64,000 bases of DNA from assembly GCA_003693705.1 (NCBI GenBank), contig RBZT01000563.1, positions 124,001-188,000 of the forward strand. The letters are read 5' to 3'. The notes under the pieces were generated by a model. The model saw nothing but the letters and a program-made list of their open reading frames with translations. It did not search any database and was not told where the DNA came from. The position numbers and the translations under genes are program-made. Shown piece after piece: positions 12,611 through 26,300 of this stretch. The DNA comes from Polymyxa betae (taxonomy: Eukaryota; Endomyxa; Phytomyxea; Plasmodiophorida; Plasmodiophoridae). Each line of letters opens with the position of its first letter. Positions within the stretch are counted from its first letter, which is position 1.

Positions 12611-15600
12611 TTATAAAATCGAAGACAGTTTCCCGAAGATGAGAGGAACCACTAAAGGAACAGCTATCAATAAACAACATATGGCCATAAGTACATTCTT
12701 TCGTTTTGAGAATAATTCCAAAGTATTCAACAAACGAGAGCCGACTGCCCATGGAGGAGGTTTACGGGAGGGCGGTGCAAGAAATGGATCTCTGTTCGGA
12801 TGATTCTGTCCTTCGCCTACTGGTGCTGCTTCAGCTTCATTTTTAGCTAAAGCCCACATCTCGACATGAACATCGCCTAGCTGCTTGCCTTGGGCATCGG
12901 GATGTTCAATATGAAGCCACTGTCCTGGAATATGCAAGACCCTTCGGCGCTCTCGCAATGCTTCTGTGAGTTTCGGTGCCAGATTAATGATGACATCTCC
13001 AATCGCAGTCCTCCCAAATATGTCGGCATCCCAGACCGTTAGCTTCAATCGCGATACTTTGCACGGAAGAGTTATTGGAAATACCATGCGATAATTCCAA
13101 TCAGCATTAGGTCCGGAACCCCATGCTGTATCAGTTGATCTGACAATGTCGTTTCCAGGAATACCGTCGAAGTTTGCAGTGCAAGTAATGAACTGGTCGA
13201 TCTCATCGTCCCGATTATCTGTAGGCCACCGAATGTCCCGTGTTGTCCAAATGACCAAACGAAGCTCGTACGGCTCAGGTTCGGACCGAGATAAGATCTC
13301 TAAAGGAATTTCCAACGATTCTTGCCAGCCGACTAGGTCAACTCGAAGCTCGAGCTTTCCTCGACTAAGTTGCCCTTCCTCAGATAGCAATGACCGTTGT
13401 TCTTGCCGCTGGGCCGCAGGGAGTGAATGCCAAGTCGGATTCAAAATTCGCTGTTCCAAATCAATAGAAGTCGAACCAATCAATCGATCGGCTCTCAGGA
13501 GGCTCCGGTTCCAAACCGATATATCCAAAATGGCATTCTCGGGGAACTTGCATTGCAATTGGAAAGCACGTGCAAATTCAGGATTCAACTCGTCCATATC
13601 GAAAATCGCGTCGCTTGAAGCTAAATAAGCATGTAAATAACATTTGTTAGATGATTGCACGGTTTTGAACCTCTGTCATTGATTTGTTGATAAGATTCCG
13701 CTCCATTTTTGATAACAAGATAAGATTGCATCCGCCCGCGTTCGCCAATCCATGATTGTTGTGGATTAAAACTGATTCCTCGGTACACATATAATCGGAC
13801 AGCATAAGTCTCAGAGAGAGACTGGAAAACGGCACTGTTTTCGTCATACAGCTCCATATCGTTGCGATCGCCAGCAATTAGAATAGCCTTCAGACAGAGC
13901 ATAAGGACGGTAAGACGTTGCCGCTAAATGTTATCAATTTCGTTACTTTTAGATGACCGATTGAGGATCTGAGACCTTTCGAAATATCCAGTAAAGACGT
14001 CTGCACTTCTTTGGATAAAGCATGTACATCACGGATAAACTCCTATTAACTAGAAATAAGCAAATGTGAAACATATACCAATCTGCTCTATAGACCAATT
14101 TCATGACCGAATTCGCCGCTTTCGAATCCTTCTGGAGCAAGTCATTGAAATCTTGCTCGAACGAAGTCATGGTTCGGTTGACATATGCATTGTCAGTTTT
14201 GTCATTGAACGTCGACACGTCGATGTTCTCTTTACGAATCGGGTTCGTCGTTGTCACTGTGATATTAAGGCTATCTATATCGAGCGCCATGGAATCCAGC
14301 TTGCCCTGCCATGTCGCATCCACAAGCGATTTCGTTCCCGACGCCTACCATCAGTCGTAATCAGTACAGATGCGAAAACAATGTTAAATGACATACAGAG
14401 GGTAGCACCAGTCCTTCCTGCTTACTCTGAGTTAATGTTTCATACCATGGGCTATCTTGAGACCCCTTGACACCTCCTAACTGACGCCTCTGTAGGTTCC
14501 CTTTATTTCCTCGGCCGCACCAAATGTCCTCCAGCTTGACATATCTTCAAAGACATTTAAAACATAAAACGGATTCAATCAGATTCAGACCTGAAGCCGA
14601 TACGCGCCCGGCCAGTAGCGCGACGATCGTACAATCGTATGAGAACAGCAAACGCATCGATGTCTGTCTGCGGCAGACATATATCATCGAATCGAATTAA
14701 CTCTTTAAAATCAGCTGCTCCATTGACTACAGGACCAGTTGGATTCACTATGTGAATTCTTGTTAGAGAAAGCCATTGTGCTGAGATAATGTACCAGTCT
14801 TGGTGATCATATGGCCAGGTTGGGCGCCAGGGCTACAATCCGGAACAGAAATCTCCAGTTGTGGTTGCGATAGTGCCGAAACATTTTTCGTAAGATGAAC
14901 ATCACGAACTCCAACTCCATGGAAAATCAATGAAGCTTGCAACAACAAAACAGAACTTCGGGAATTGGCCTGGTGTTCTCTTCAGAGACTGTTTAAAACA
15001 ATGATTTCATTAATACCTGATCAAATTGTTGCAGTTTCTGAACGGGAGTAGTATAATTCCCTTCTAGAACTTGAAATCGAGCAATAAGGAATGAGTCTCG
15101 GTCAGCAAGATTTGGTGTATCAGAGCTGTATAGAGGATACCTAACGATTCGTCGTTCAGCTTAACTAAATAAGAAGAGAATTGAGCTACCGAGAGAATGC
15201 GTTGTGAGCAGAAACCGATCCTGATTTTGTAATTGGCACAGCAATGTCGGTTCGACAAATCAGTGATTTAGAGACCATACCGCTACTATGATATATCAGA
15301 ATGGATACGCGAGGCATTAAACCAGGGTCTAGTGAGAATTCGAAGTTGATGTCCTAAAAACGTCACAACCAGTTGAATACAAATCAATTGCTTCTTACCT
15401 CATTCCAGATTGGATACAGCGTGTCATATTTGATCGAGGTCGTGCCTGATACACCGGCTACCCGGACAACAGCGAAACAATTTGCCAGGCCGATATCGGA
15501 GAGATGGGGAAGATTGACTGCCATATGGATATTGGAAGACAGCCGATACTTCTTCATTGAAGGTTGGATTAGTTTAGCCTGATCGGCAGCTTTTTCAAAG

Positions 15601-17226
15601 CTGGCAGTAGCGCGCCCAACCCCTATAGTGAATAGAAGCAAGCCAGGTACAATTCGGTCGTCATTTGAACGAATCGGCTGAAGAAAGCGCCAGATAGGAG
15701 CCCAGCTCTCTCCAGATGGATTCTGATCTGCGTTGACAGCACAATCCATGTTCATACCCAAAAGGATCTTTACGGGAAGCCGAATATAGGCAATCTGTTA
15801 ATGAGTCTCAATCACGGCCAGTTAACAACAAAAGCCATACCTTCGATTCGATCATTCCAACACGGTGAATAATGGTTATAATGACATCTGGAACCTGCTC
15901 GAGATCAAATGGCAATACCGCCTTAATTGATTTGAAATTGCAATTCCAAGCGCAGGCCCCATGATTTACGTTCACGAAAGCAGAGGTCAGGCGGTTGCCT
16001 GCAAAATCTATCTCGACAGCCAGTTTGCCAGCATTGACCGACAAGTCAGCGGCAGAATAAAGCTGGAATTTAACAAGATAGGGCAAACCCGAAGGTTCAT
16101 CAGTGATGGTTTCTAACGGCATCGATAACAGCTTGGTTCGCTTAACAGGGCTAACGCTAAAGCGAACTAGGAGTCGCCCTGCGAACTCGCAAGGAACATC
16201 AATATCAGGCTTGAACGATTCCATCAAAGACGCCAGAAATCCTGAAGTAGTCGGTGACGTGTAGAAAGAAACCCATTTAGGGCCCCATGGCTTATAGGTC
16301 AACTCGTTTTGGGAAAATGTGATGCTTGCAATAAGAACATCGGGTCTGCCGGAGGTCTCATTCCAAAGCATAATCTCAATAGAGTCACTCGTAACCGGGA
16401 TGTAGAAGGGCATCTCGAATCGGCGATTGAAGATCGGATTATGCTGATTAGATCGGCTTGAGGTTCGAACGGAGTTGCCATTGAAGCGAACCGACACAAA
16501 TGGATTCAAGTGGACGTGACGATCGACTAGAATCTGCTCAGCTCGATATATCAGGACATTCAAATGGAAGGGCTTGTATCGGATCTGCGGCAGCTTTAGA
16601 ATCGGGTTGGTGTCGATTAGTGAGATCGACGATGGCGATGGGACCAGGGTCGGTGGCGGGTCGCCAGGGCGCAAGATGTAAACGCTTACTAGAATGTAGC
16701 CATGAATCGTGGCTGGATCGTTTGGCAGATATAAGCCCAGCCATTGCCGGCTGAGACATTTCGTCTTTTTCCGATAGACGAAGCTGAATGAGATCTCGGC
16801 GGACCCTGTTCCTCATGTCGTTAATGGCAATGAAGAGTACTGGACCCGTTTACTTTTACCTATTAATGCATCACGGAAGACTGTGTTGCGATCGAACACT
16901 TTCAATGCGATCTTCTCGGCATTGAACTGATTCTCTGTCAGCCAGATATGATCAAAGATAAAAGTCTTCTCCCAGAGAGCGTTATTGGTTTCAGGTTGGT
17001 TTAAAGTAATTTGACGCCGTCGGCTAGTTGGACCGAGTTCTACAATACACACGGCATCTGAAGTGCCTGATCTATCCCTATCGACAAGATTCGTCTGTCC
17101 GAAATTCCCATAAACTCATCATGATGCTTACAATCCAGATAGGCCACGTCCTTCAATAACATGAACAACGACCAGGTGAGGGATCTTCAAATGGCCAACT
17201 GGCAGATTCAATTGTGCATTACTCAT
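12611..17226 (-). CDS. Ferlin (multi-C2-domain, C-terminal membrane anchor)
   Basis: Ferlins are tail-anchored proteins with tandem C2 domains that act in Ca2+-dependent membrane fusion and repair. The start is the ATG at 17226, opening the first C2 strand (LVVVHVIEGRGL). C2 domains follow at about 17200-16800, 16640-16300 (LNVLIYRAEQILVDRHVHLNP), 16090-15800 and 15600-15400 (IHMAVNLPHLSDIGLA). Near the end come CYLHAYLASSDAIFDMDELN (13650-13400) and the diagnostic ferlin C2F opening YELRLVIWTTRDIRW (13300-12950). A hydrophobic segment of about 20 residues lies just before the stop, the expected single transmembrane anchor with a very short lumenal tail. Introns are short; those in 13650-15300 were not all resolved. 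At roughly 1,300-1,400 residues it is shorter than animal ferlins (about 1,900-2,000). No FerA or DysF domain was recognised. Confidence 0.85.
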
Positions 17227-17325
17227 GATATATCATACCACGAGTACTGAGACGGCACTTGATGTCAAAGGTACTGGCAACTGCATTTCACAGCAACCAT
17301 GTGACTGTCTTCCACATGGAACAAT

Positions 17326-18969
17326 TTATGAATAACCATTGCGTCTTTTGGAAACGATAGTCGGTTTTGAAGTCGCATGCTTCTTCAAAACCATCCCAGG
17401 CTTAGAGAGGATCCTGCCGACATCAGACAAATCTCCTTCCTCCAGGTTTGACCTCCTAGAGGTTGATCTAACGCTGCGTTCACCTTCGACTCCAGGCTCA
17501 CAAAGATCAAAATGCCAAACAGAATCTTCTGGATAAACCAGCTTAGTAGAACATCCTAGCTCATCACCGCAATCTGGGGCGTCGTTATCGAAACGGACCT
17601 CGCCTTCAGTTATTGGTTCAGAGATGCTATCTCTAGCAGCTGGAGCAATAGCTTTGCTTTGTGTTGCCCAAGATCCTCTTCTCCTTGTACCTGTAGAACG
17701 TTTCTTCAACTTGCTTTCTATAACGTTCGTTATAGCAACAGTTTGTTTCATCTCTTTTTGTGGCGCGGTAATGATATCTCGAACTTCATGTTTGCGACGA
17801 TGTTCCCGGATTCGAAGCATTGCCCGTTCATGAGGTGTCAACAGCGTCAGTTGCTCTTGCAACGCGTCCAACTGCTGTTTCAATGGTTCGTTTACCTTCC
17901 TCTCCTGAAGTAGCAGCATTGTTTGGCGCCTTTGTTCTTCAAGTTCGGATTTCAACCACTGCTGCTCCTGCATGAGCATTTCACAAAGCTCTGTCAGGTT
18001 TTGCAATTTATCTGCTATTTTGTTGTCATTTGCTTGCAAAATCGTACGAGATAAATCTGGTTCCTTGCTAGTACAGACAGCATCATCATGAAAGCCTTTC
18101 AAAATTGTGGTAGCTGGCAAAGAAATCTCACTTTGGCTCACTTTTATCGGCTCTTTGCTAGGAGCACTGAGTGGCGTTGGCGGTCTGGTGAGTTGTTGCG
18201 AGGAGATAGGTTCAAGTGAACCCTTTGAAGCACAGGGGGTTGGTTGACGCTTGTTTAGCTGTTTTCCTTCCAGTTCCCTTTCTTTCTCGAATCTCTGATT
18301 CAAGATTGCAATTTCCCGTTTGATTCTCTCTTCATCTTCGCGATTTTTTTGTTCCATTTCTTGTTCCTCGCGTTCTTGTTGTTGTCTCTTTTCTTCGATT
18401 TGATGCTGCAAGATTGCTTTCTGCCTAAGGCGCTTTTGGGCCTCGTCTTCGGTAAGTACAGAGCATCCCCGGTTTGATCTTATTTTGTTATGAAGGAATT
18501 CGTCGGTGGGTGTTAAAGGACGGACCGAGTGCTTTGAAGGAATTTCCGGTAGCACATTGTGATTCCGCATTTGTGTTGCATTTGAGCTGAGTGTATCTCG
18601 CTTCGATTCCGATAAATTCGTGTTAAATATGCTCGGCAAAGTGACTGCATTTGCTAGTTGTTAGATAAGTATTTAGGTAACAAGATAAACAAAGCTCCAC
18701 AAACCGCTCTCAAGTTTAGCTTGCGAATCATTACGTTTTCTCGAGTCGGTGTCGACCCTTTGAAATGGTTCGCTGAGAATCCTCCTTTCCGAAATCGGCT
18801 TTTCTTGAACAATTACGACGTCAGGCTTTATCATCTTTGGGCTTTGCAGCAGCTGGTTTAATGCCGTCGCAGAAATGGTCGAATATTTCTGGCTCGTGGC
18901 TCCGTTTGTCAGGCTACCGCCTGTGTCCTTTCGCCGAGAGGGCGGACGGGAGCGATTATTGGTAACCAT
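17326..18969 (-). CDS. Coiled-coil protein, CSPP1/CCDC66-like
   Basis: The protein has about 520 residues in two exons. Exon 1 starts at ATG 18969. The intron at about 18640-18690 joins AKLES to ANAVTLPSIFN in frame. A highly charged helix (18430-18290; QKRLRQKAILQHQIEEKRQQ) resembles the E/R/Q-rich coiled coils of ciliary and centrosomal proteins such as CSPP1 and CCDC66. A Pro/Ser-rich linker and a second coiled coil (about 18040-17850; EQQWLKSELEEQRRQ) follow, then a basic, Ser-rich C-terminus. The stop is 100 bases before the ferlin ATG on the same strand, so the ferlin promoter is confined to that gap. The family assignment rests on composition more than a diagnostic motif; a generic cytoskeletal coiled-coil protein is the alternative. 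Confidence 0.6.
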
Positions 18970-19322
18970 TGCAGCGGCTGCTAATGGGTATGGAGGAGTC
19001 CGTCAATAGGTTGAAAGGAGATGGGAGAATGGGTGTCATAGACGTGGGGCAACCTTCGCCAATGGCCACCCCAAAATGGCCCCATCTAATCAAGCGGTGC
19101 ATTTCTGCAATTGATGACATCTCTTGAATGTTTTTATTCATCTAGTGACTATTTTGCTACTGTCATGCATATATGCTACATATGCCTTGAAAGACTCGTC
19201 AAAGCGCTGATATTAGATTGAAAGAAGGTTTCTAGAACGGGATTAACCGCCCAAATCCGTCTTGTAATTTCAACAGCAAGGACGTGCAATACCCAGTCAA
19301 TGAAAACTCATCCGGGAACTAG

Positions 19323-20037
19323 ATGACCACCATCATGAAAACCGCAAACGCACCAAAAATTGTTGAATCTGACAATCGGTCCATAATTAGCTGCGACTGG
19401 CGACGACAAGCAACCCGACATAATCGCGAATTCATGATCTCGGTTAAGGTTAACAACGATTCATTTGAATATTTAGAGGATTCGTTCACGAGATCTAATC
19501 AAGATGCGAGTTGGAGAACTGATGACAGGCGGACCGGCAGTCGTCTGCTGTACTGATAAAGAACCGATTCAATCAGTGATGGAGAAGATGCTGCACTTTC
19601 AATGCTCATCTGTCATCTTAACTGACACAGAAGATCTTGAAACACGAAAAGCATTGGCAATTATTACCATGACGGATGTGGTACTAAGCAGTATGCCCTC
19701 AAATCATCTCCTAAATTCCGTCTAGCTGAAGTGGCTATTAAATCATGACACATCGTCCGGAATCGTAATCGGGTCGCTTGTGGAGCAAAACCGAAGAACT
19801 GTGACGCAGATAGACATCGACGCCAGTATCGAAGAGGCGTCCAAGCTGATGGTGTACAAGCGTGTCCATCATCTTATTATAACTTCGAGAGACCAGCCGA
19901 CAATGGTGGGTGTAATCTCAGCATTTACAATAGCCATGGAGATGGCGGCTGCCAAGAACGCCTGGCCCTTCCCGAAAGAGTTCTTGCTGGAAAACATCGT
20001 TCAGTATCAGAACGTCGAATTCGAACAAGCGACCTGA
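19323..20037 (+). CDS. Two-CBS-domain protein
   Basis: Encodes about 211 residues in three exons: 19323-19442, 19477-19680 and 19726-20037. Introns of 34 and 45 nt are both phase 0. The first CBS motif begins MRVGELMTGGPAVVCCTDKE, and the first intron joins it to an N-terminal segment rich in basic residues. The second intron joins TMTDV to LKWLLNHDTSSGIVIGSL, rebuilding the usual link at the end of CBS 1. The second CBS motif includes IEEASKLMVYKRVHHLIITS and MVGVISAFTIA. CBS pairs (Bateman modules) bind adenosyl ligands and often act as energy sensors; no catalytic domain is attached. The N-terminus could be a mitochondrial presequence, since stand-alone CBS pairs of this size occur in plant and protist organelles, but that is inference. 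ATG 19335 is an alternative start. Confidence 0.85.
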
Positions 20038-20363
20038 ATACCGACTAAAGAATATGCATCTGGTACTTTATAGAAGTGTTTCCAATCTTGCTGCTTTCAA
20101 CAGCTGGAAGCCCAAATAAATACGCACAATGTATTTTACTGCATAGGTAGTTCTTTCATCATTCTGTAGGGACAATGAGATACGGAGTATATACAGCAGA
20201 CAGTACCCATTCAGGCGAATTGCAAAAATGCGCCGTTTCGCAGATTTTCATAGCCGTTACAAATCTCCTGTGTAATTTGCGTCCCCCACCCACAAATTTG
20301 GTGATCTCATCTGGGCGTCTTGCATTTTGTCAGGCGCCGTCATTATTTGAACGGCGGGGCGTT
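20038..20363. other. Intergenic region upstream of the SMCHD1-like gene
   Basis: Nothing recognisable in 20038-20174. From 20175 the frame is open into the SMCHD1-like start, but the residues before the Met at 20364 look non-coding in composition. This stretch probably contains the promoter and 5' leader. Confidence 0.4.
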
Positions 20364-23300
20364 ATGGGGACCCAAATAGAGGGCAGAATCGTTAGCAATG
20401 CAGCATTGAACTCTGGATTTGCCACCCCAACCGCCGTTCCACCTACTCGGCACCGCTCCAGAACTCAAATAAATGTGACGCCGTCTCCTAAGGCGGTCGT
20501 AAGTTCGGGCGATTTTTCGTATTTTTCTGAATCAGGGATGAGCCCTTTGCCATATGCACTCAGTGAATTCATTGATAATTCGTAAGAATCTCTTTGGACC
20601 ACGCCGACGTCTTTGTTAATCGTTTCCGTTCGCTATGAAGGCTGGCGGCCATCAATACAAGAATGACTGCTGATTCCGGGGCGTCGTTGGCCCCAAATAT
20701 AATTCCAGGAGATATTCGTATCAGTTTTGATCGTGTTGATAAACTGAACACTGTTGTCATCTGGTAAAATGTTCTTATGGGTAGTGTTTTGGATTAATTA
20801 TGAATCGAAGGGATAATGGTTGTGGCATGGACAAGGACACACTAAAAGATTTTGCAATTTATGCTCTAAGTCCAGAAGATCGTCTTGCGAAAATGAATGC
20901 GACCGCCAAAAAGCCGCTCAAGGAGTCATCTCTCACTGAGTTTTACTCCAATCCGTTACGAGTGTATGGCTATGCGACAGCCGATTGCTGCACGTGTTCT
21001 TATACCATGCTGATAGCAATAGCAACATTAGTATGTTTGGAGTCGGTGCTAAAATGAGCGCTTTTTTTATTGGTAATGACCTAACTATGGTAACGAAATG
21101 CGCCCAGTCCGAAGAGGTTTGCAATTACTGTCTTCTTTGAACTTTTAGTAAACACGCCTTCGCTAGGTGCATGAGTTCCGATGCAACAGCGTTAAGATGA
21201 ATTCACAATACAGAGACAAGGTGGCGTGACCTCTACATCGATTGCGCTTTACTGACAATGTGTATTCAGGGAAATGAATGCTATAATCAATCCATCAATA
21301 ATCGTGCACCTGGTGCGGTTGCTGACTCCGAGCTGGCTCCTGAGGCTGCCTTGATTCCGCGACTGAAGAGCTACATTGAAGTCATGGAGAAGCAACACAA
21401 TTCGTTCACCTATGTAGTCATAAACGGCGTTAAAAGGGATTTCATTACAAGATTTGAGAAATTTCACAAAGAGATTTCTCTTAGCCTTGCCTCTGTAAAA
21501 GATCCTTCTTTTGAGATTCTGTATTTTGACTTGAACATTTGTAGGTCTATCATTGGTATCTTCATGGGCATTCCTCTATCAAGACCCCAATTGGTGGAAA
21601 CATATCAATCAGTTTAGCAGTCAATAATTTTCCCGTTTTGGATTTAAAGTATTGCGTTATGATGTCGCTATGTTATTATTTTAAAGTGGTCTCCAGATCT
21701 GTGCCCTCTGTCATCAAGGAGCAACTTCAACGCAAAAAAGACACTTTTTCGTTCGAAATTGTTGATTCGGAAAATGGTTTCGGGGTGTTTGGCTTTGTTA
21801 ACTATTTTCCCTTCAACGATGTCGAGACTTATCCGAAAGAGTCGCAAATTCTTGCTCAATGGTGCGGAACACCAGAACCTGACTCTGATGACGAAGATGA
21901 CGACAGCAATGTTAATAATGGATTGGACCCTTCTGAGCAATCGATTCATCCTATATTTTCTTGTTGGTGGCAAGGTACCCTTGATGCCCTGCCATTTCTT
22001 CCTGAACTTATCCCCGAAAGGTCGTCTTATCCCAATAACAACTGTGGAATCTTTCAAATGGATGGGTCCTTCATTTAAGCAGACGACGTCTAGATGTCGG
22101 TATCGAGTAAAGGGCTGTTTGTTTTTAGACAAGTCGTTCAAAGTAACCCAAAATAAGAGCACGTAAATGACCTCTCTTTTGCGTTACCGTAAAAAAAGCA
22201 TTCATGCTGTTTCAGATTCACTGACGATGTTCGTGCCATTTTGGAGCGACAATCTGCAACTGTCCAACTTGTCGATAATATCAGAGGCCCCATTGCGAAG
22301 CTTCCGCGATCATCCAAGACAGTTGAAGATGCATTTAAAGAATGGATCAAATCCTGCCACGATCGGTATGATAAAGAGGTTCAACTTCGTACGAAACGTC
22401 CCAAAGAAAGCCATGCACGCTGGCGAAGGTAATTTGTTTTCGCTGTGCTTTAATTTATTTAAGATTGACCTTCTTAGCTGGCTTGAGTATGAAGAAATGG
22501 TTATCTCCGGAAGTGATGCCAAATCACAGCGTGTATTCAAAACTGGTGACATTGCTCGTATCAACACGGCTAGTACTAAAAAGCTACGCTTTGGGCGTAT
22601 CATCAAGTTCCTTCGCGCGAATCCTCAGTCCGCTGATGACTTTGAAACGCACCCTGATGCCGCCTTTGTGAGTGGTAGTGATCGGGGCCTAAAATGCGAA
22701 GTCAAAGCTTTGCCCGACTTTTGTTATCCAAATCCTAAAGATAAAGTAGCTTCTGGTAATAACGTCTCGGAATGTATTGATCGTGCTTTGATTTATGTTT
22801 ACAGTCAAGCTTCGAATGATAGACAAAACGTGTTCCAAAGACGAAGTATTAAGTCAGCTGGATGAATACACAAAGAAACAGCTGAAACACATTCCTAAGA
22901 AGCTGGATTTTGATATATACGAACCTGGATCTATTCCCAAAAAAGTATCAGCTGGTTATAAGTTCCCCAATGTGGATGTCCAGGTATGTTTGTCGCCAAT
23001 TTGGTGGTCCTATTTTTATATGTCGTAGATTCTTTCCTGTACCGGTGATTCTCTCACAAGTGTTCCTTTTGAACCTACTAAGAGGCTCAGGTCTAGGCAA
23101 AGATTCTTTGTCAAAGAGCAAGGAACGCTCGTGGTAATCTCTCCTTGATTTTGCCAATCTATCATTTGGCCGATTTTTGGCAATAGGAGCTTAAATCCTT
23201 TGACGGTACTGCGAGGGACAAAAAGTTCTCGTTTTGGGAAATCGATACTCTGTTCAAGCAATGCGGCTTCTATTCCTGTGTATTCGACATTCCCAACTAT

Positions 23301-26300
23301 ATCAGCCCACTGGATGACGCCATTTTGACCAAGACCTACGAGTTCCAAGTAGTTCCCGGTCTCCCAACTGCACTGAAGTCTTCAAAACAGTCATCGTAAT
23401 CCTCTTGTCCAGTGTGATAACATTTCTTAGACTGTGACACAGAAACCCGTTGACGATCACTCTCGGTGCGCCTAGCAAGGGAGAGGTGTCAGTTCAGTTT
23501 ACTGATCAGGTTACGTTAAGAATTAATATTGTGGCTCACACTCAATTGTCTTCCAGTTTGGAAACGCATGTATACCGGATGATATTTTTCTCAACAATCT
23601 TGTCCTGTCTCATGATTATTTAATCGTTAAGCCCAAGCCTTTCAAAGTAGTGAATGGCAATGTGATTATTGCGAATATCTACACTGAGCCGAAAACAGCT
23701 GAAGGTGGCAAGTTCGTTACATTCCGCCCTAACGAAATCGTACAAATGCTGGTTGTGTATGATTCGCATAATTGATTTGTGGTCAGGCTTCATTAAATAT
23801 TGGTGTGAGAGGTCGTCCTAATGGAATTGGAACGATATCTGTCAATTTAACGCTTGGAGAGCCGTACAGTATGGTATGGGCTGATGACTGCAGGCCCCTT
23901 CGAGTCACTAGCGGTGGCAGCCTTCCATCGCTCAAAATGCAATTGGTGGACCGATATGGGCTCCCTGCTAAACCTAACCCAGCATTAAAATCGCTGACCA
24001 TCAAGCTCCTTGATCCGGACTCGAAATTAAACGGTGTCGCTGGAAAGCCGGTGCAAGTGTCAGAGCTTTCTGATCCTTCGGGTCTGATTCTGGGTCCGGT
24101 TATTCAAATCAACAGCGGGCTCGATAGGGTTACTTTGCGGGCATCGTTGTCCATCAGAAAGGCGGGCGTTTCTGTTCGCACCATTGATCTGGATCGTTTG
24201 GTTATTGTTCAACCTGGGAACATGCTGGGCTGTGTCGAACTCAGCGTTGCAAATCTGACTGCCGAGGCCTCTTCCGTCATTGCCGGATCTACACATTCAC
24301 TTCAAATCGACCTTTTTGGAGAGAATGGACAAATCTGGCCGAAACCCTACTCTGAACAAATCTGCCAGCGATATGAGCTCCACTATAATGGAAGATCGTT
24401 TCCATTAACGCCTCTTGGTATTGTGATCGTTTGTGGCGCACTACGATTCTAACCGGTCTGTATAGGGGTTTTTCCTAATGTGGTGACTTTCCCTGAAAGA
24501 ATCCAAAATGTGAATCCATTCCGAATCTGTGCCACGGTTGTCGATGTTAGTCCAGACTCTGTCAACATACCGCTCCCATGCGAAACGCAGGTGACCATCT
24601 GTCCTGACCGGGGCGTCCAATGGTCGGCAACCATAATGCGACCGATTCGATGTGGCGAACCTATCGGGGATGCCATCCAAATCAAACTTCTTGATGTGTT
24701 CAATAATCCTTGCAAGATAAATCCAAACTTGGGCATAAAGGTGAAATTTTCTGGAAATCTCACAGTTGGAGGTTCAACCTGGGCCCGATATGACTCTACA
24801 GGGACCTGTATGACCTATCCAGGTAAGCTTGATTTGTTGGGTTCATGTCTGTTAAATCAGTATAACGTTCAGGTGTTACCCTTATCGGACACGGTCCTGG
24901 CTATGGTGTGCTCTTAAACGACGAGCTGCTTGCCAAATTCGGGATTGTTGAAGGTCCCCCTTCTTCGCTGGTTTTGAATGTCTCCGACGAGACTCGAAGC
25001 TTCCAGCAGATTCTGTCAGAAGAGTAAGTTCACTTTCTTGGGTGATGACTGTGCTGACGGCTTTGTGTTAGTGTCACAAATATCGATGTCCCCATTGTTG
25101 CCTATTCGATGCGAGAATTTCACGTTCATGCTTTCGACGTCTCTGGATCGATAGTTTCTTTCCCGCCCACTGTACAGGTTGCTTGCAATGATGCCAGGAT
25201 TTCTCCGATAACAGCTCCACATCAATATAAAAAGGCATTTCAGTTGGTGTTCAACGTCCCTGCCCGCCAATCAACTGTTACTGTTACTTTTACATGTGAC
25301 CAAATTTCGAAACCAATGGTCTGTGTATTTCCTGTTCAGGTATGCTCCTCCGTCAATCTGAATTTATGCCCTGCTCCTCATCGTTTGTTCAGCCGTGGCT
25401 TCTTGGTGTATCTGCTATCAATTTGGATCCCGTTTCACCAGCCATTTCTGCCGGTGCCCCGTTTCCTGATATCTCTGGACATATTCTTAATTTCGCTGGT
25501 GACCCGGTCTCGATGGACATTAATATGTTGTCATCGTTATCCCTTGCTGTCAGGAATACTGGTTCGCATTAGATTTCTCCTCCGTTTAACACCATTGATA
25601 TTTTCTCAGAGGGGAAAGATTTGGGTCCGGAGCTGTTTGCTCCAGCAGCCGTCAGAGACGCAGGTGGAGGTTTTATTTTCCGTCCCCAGCATCCTGCCAC
25701 CATGGCAGGCACTTACACAATTTTCGTAACGTAAGTCATCTCACACTGATTGTATTTTTGTCTCTAATCTCAAGAAGGTACACCGAAGGACGTCCTGAGG
25801 TTCTCGAACTGTTGACTTCCGACCAACATCGTCTGCTGTCAAATACGTCGGTTATCAGAATTAATCCTGGTCCTGCTGCTCGTCTTCATGTTCAAGGAGA
25901 TTCCGAAGAACCATCCAATAGCGCGCGCCCGATTCCCAACAGATTAATCATTTCTGTAGAGGACGAATTCGGTATTTTTCCCGCATATGTTGAATGAGCT
26001 TTATTTACACGGGTTACAGGAAATCCGGTTCCCTATCGGTTTCAGCAAAAAGATGCAGCTGGATTGAGATTGAAGGTGCAACTGTAGCCTTCTATTGCTT
26101 GTATCATTCAAATAATGCTCTCTGTCAGTTTAGGGACGGGCATGACAAGGATCATTTAACTCGACCCTATTTATCAGTAGATGCTTCAGGGAACATCGTC
26201 GTTCAGTCTCTTGGTCCAAACCCTCATAAGCCTCTTCCGAAACAAACCTATGAACTCCTCTTCAAAGTTCCCGATTGTAACCTGAAGGGGTGCTCTCTGG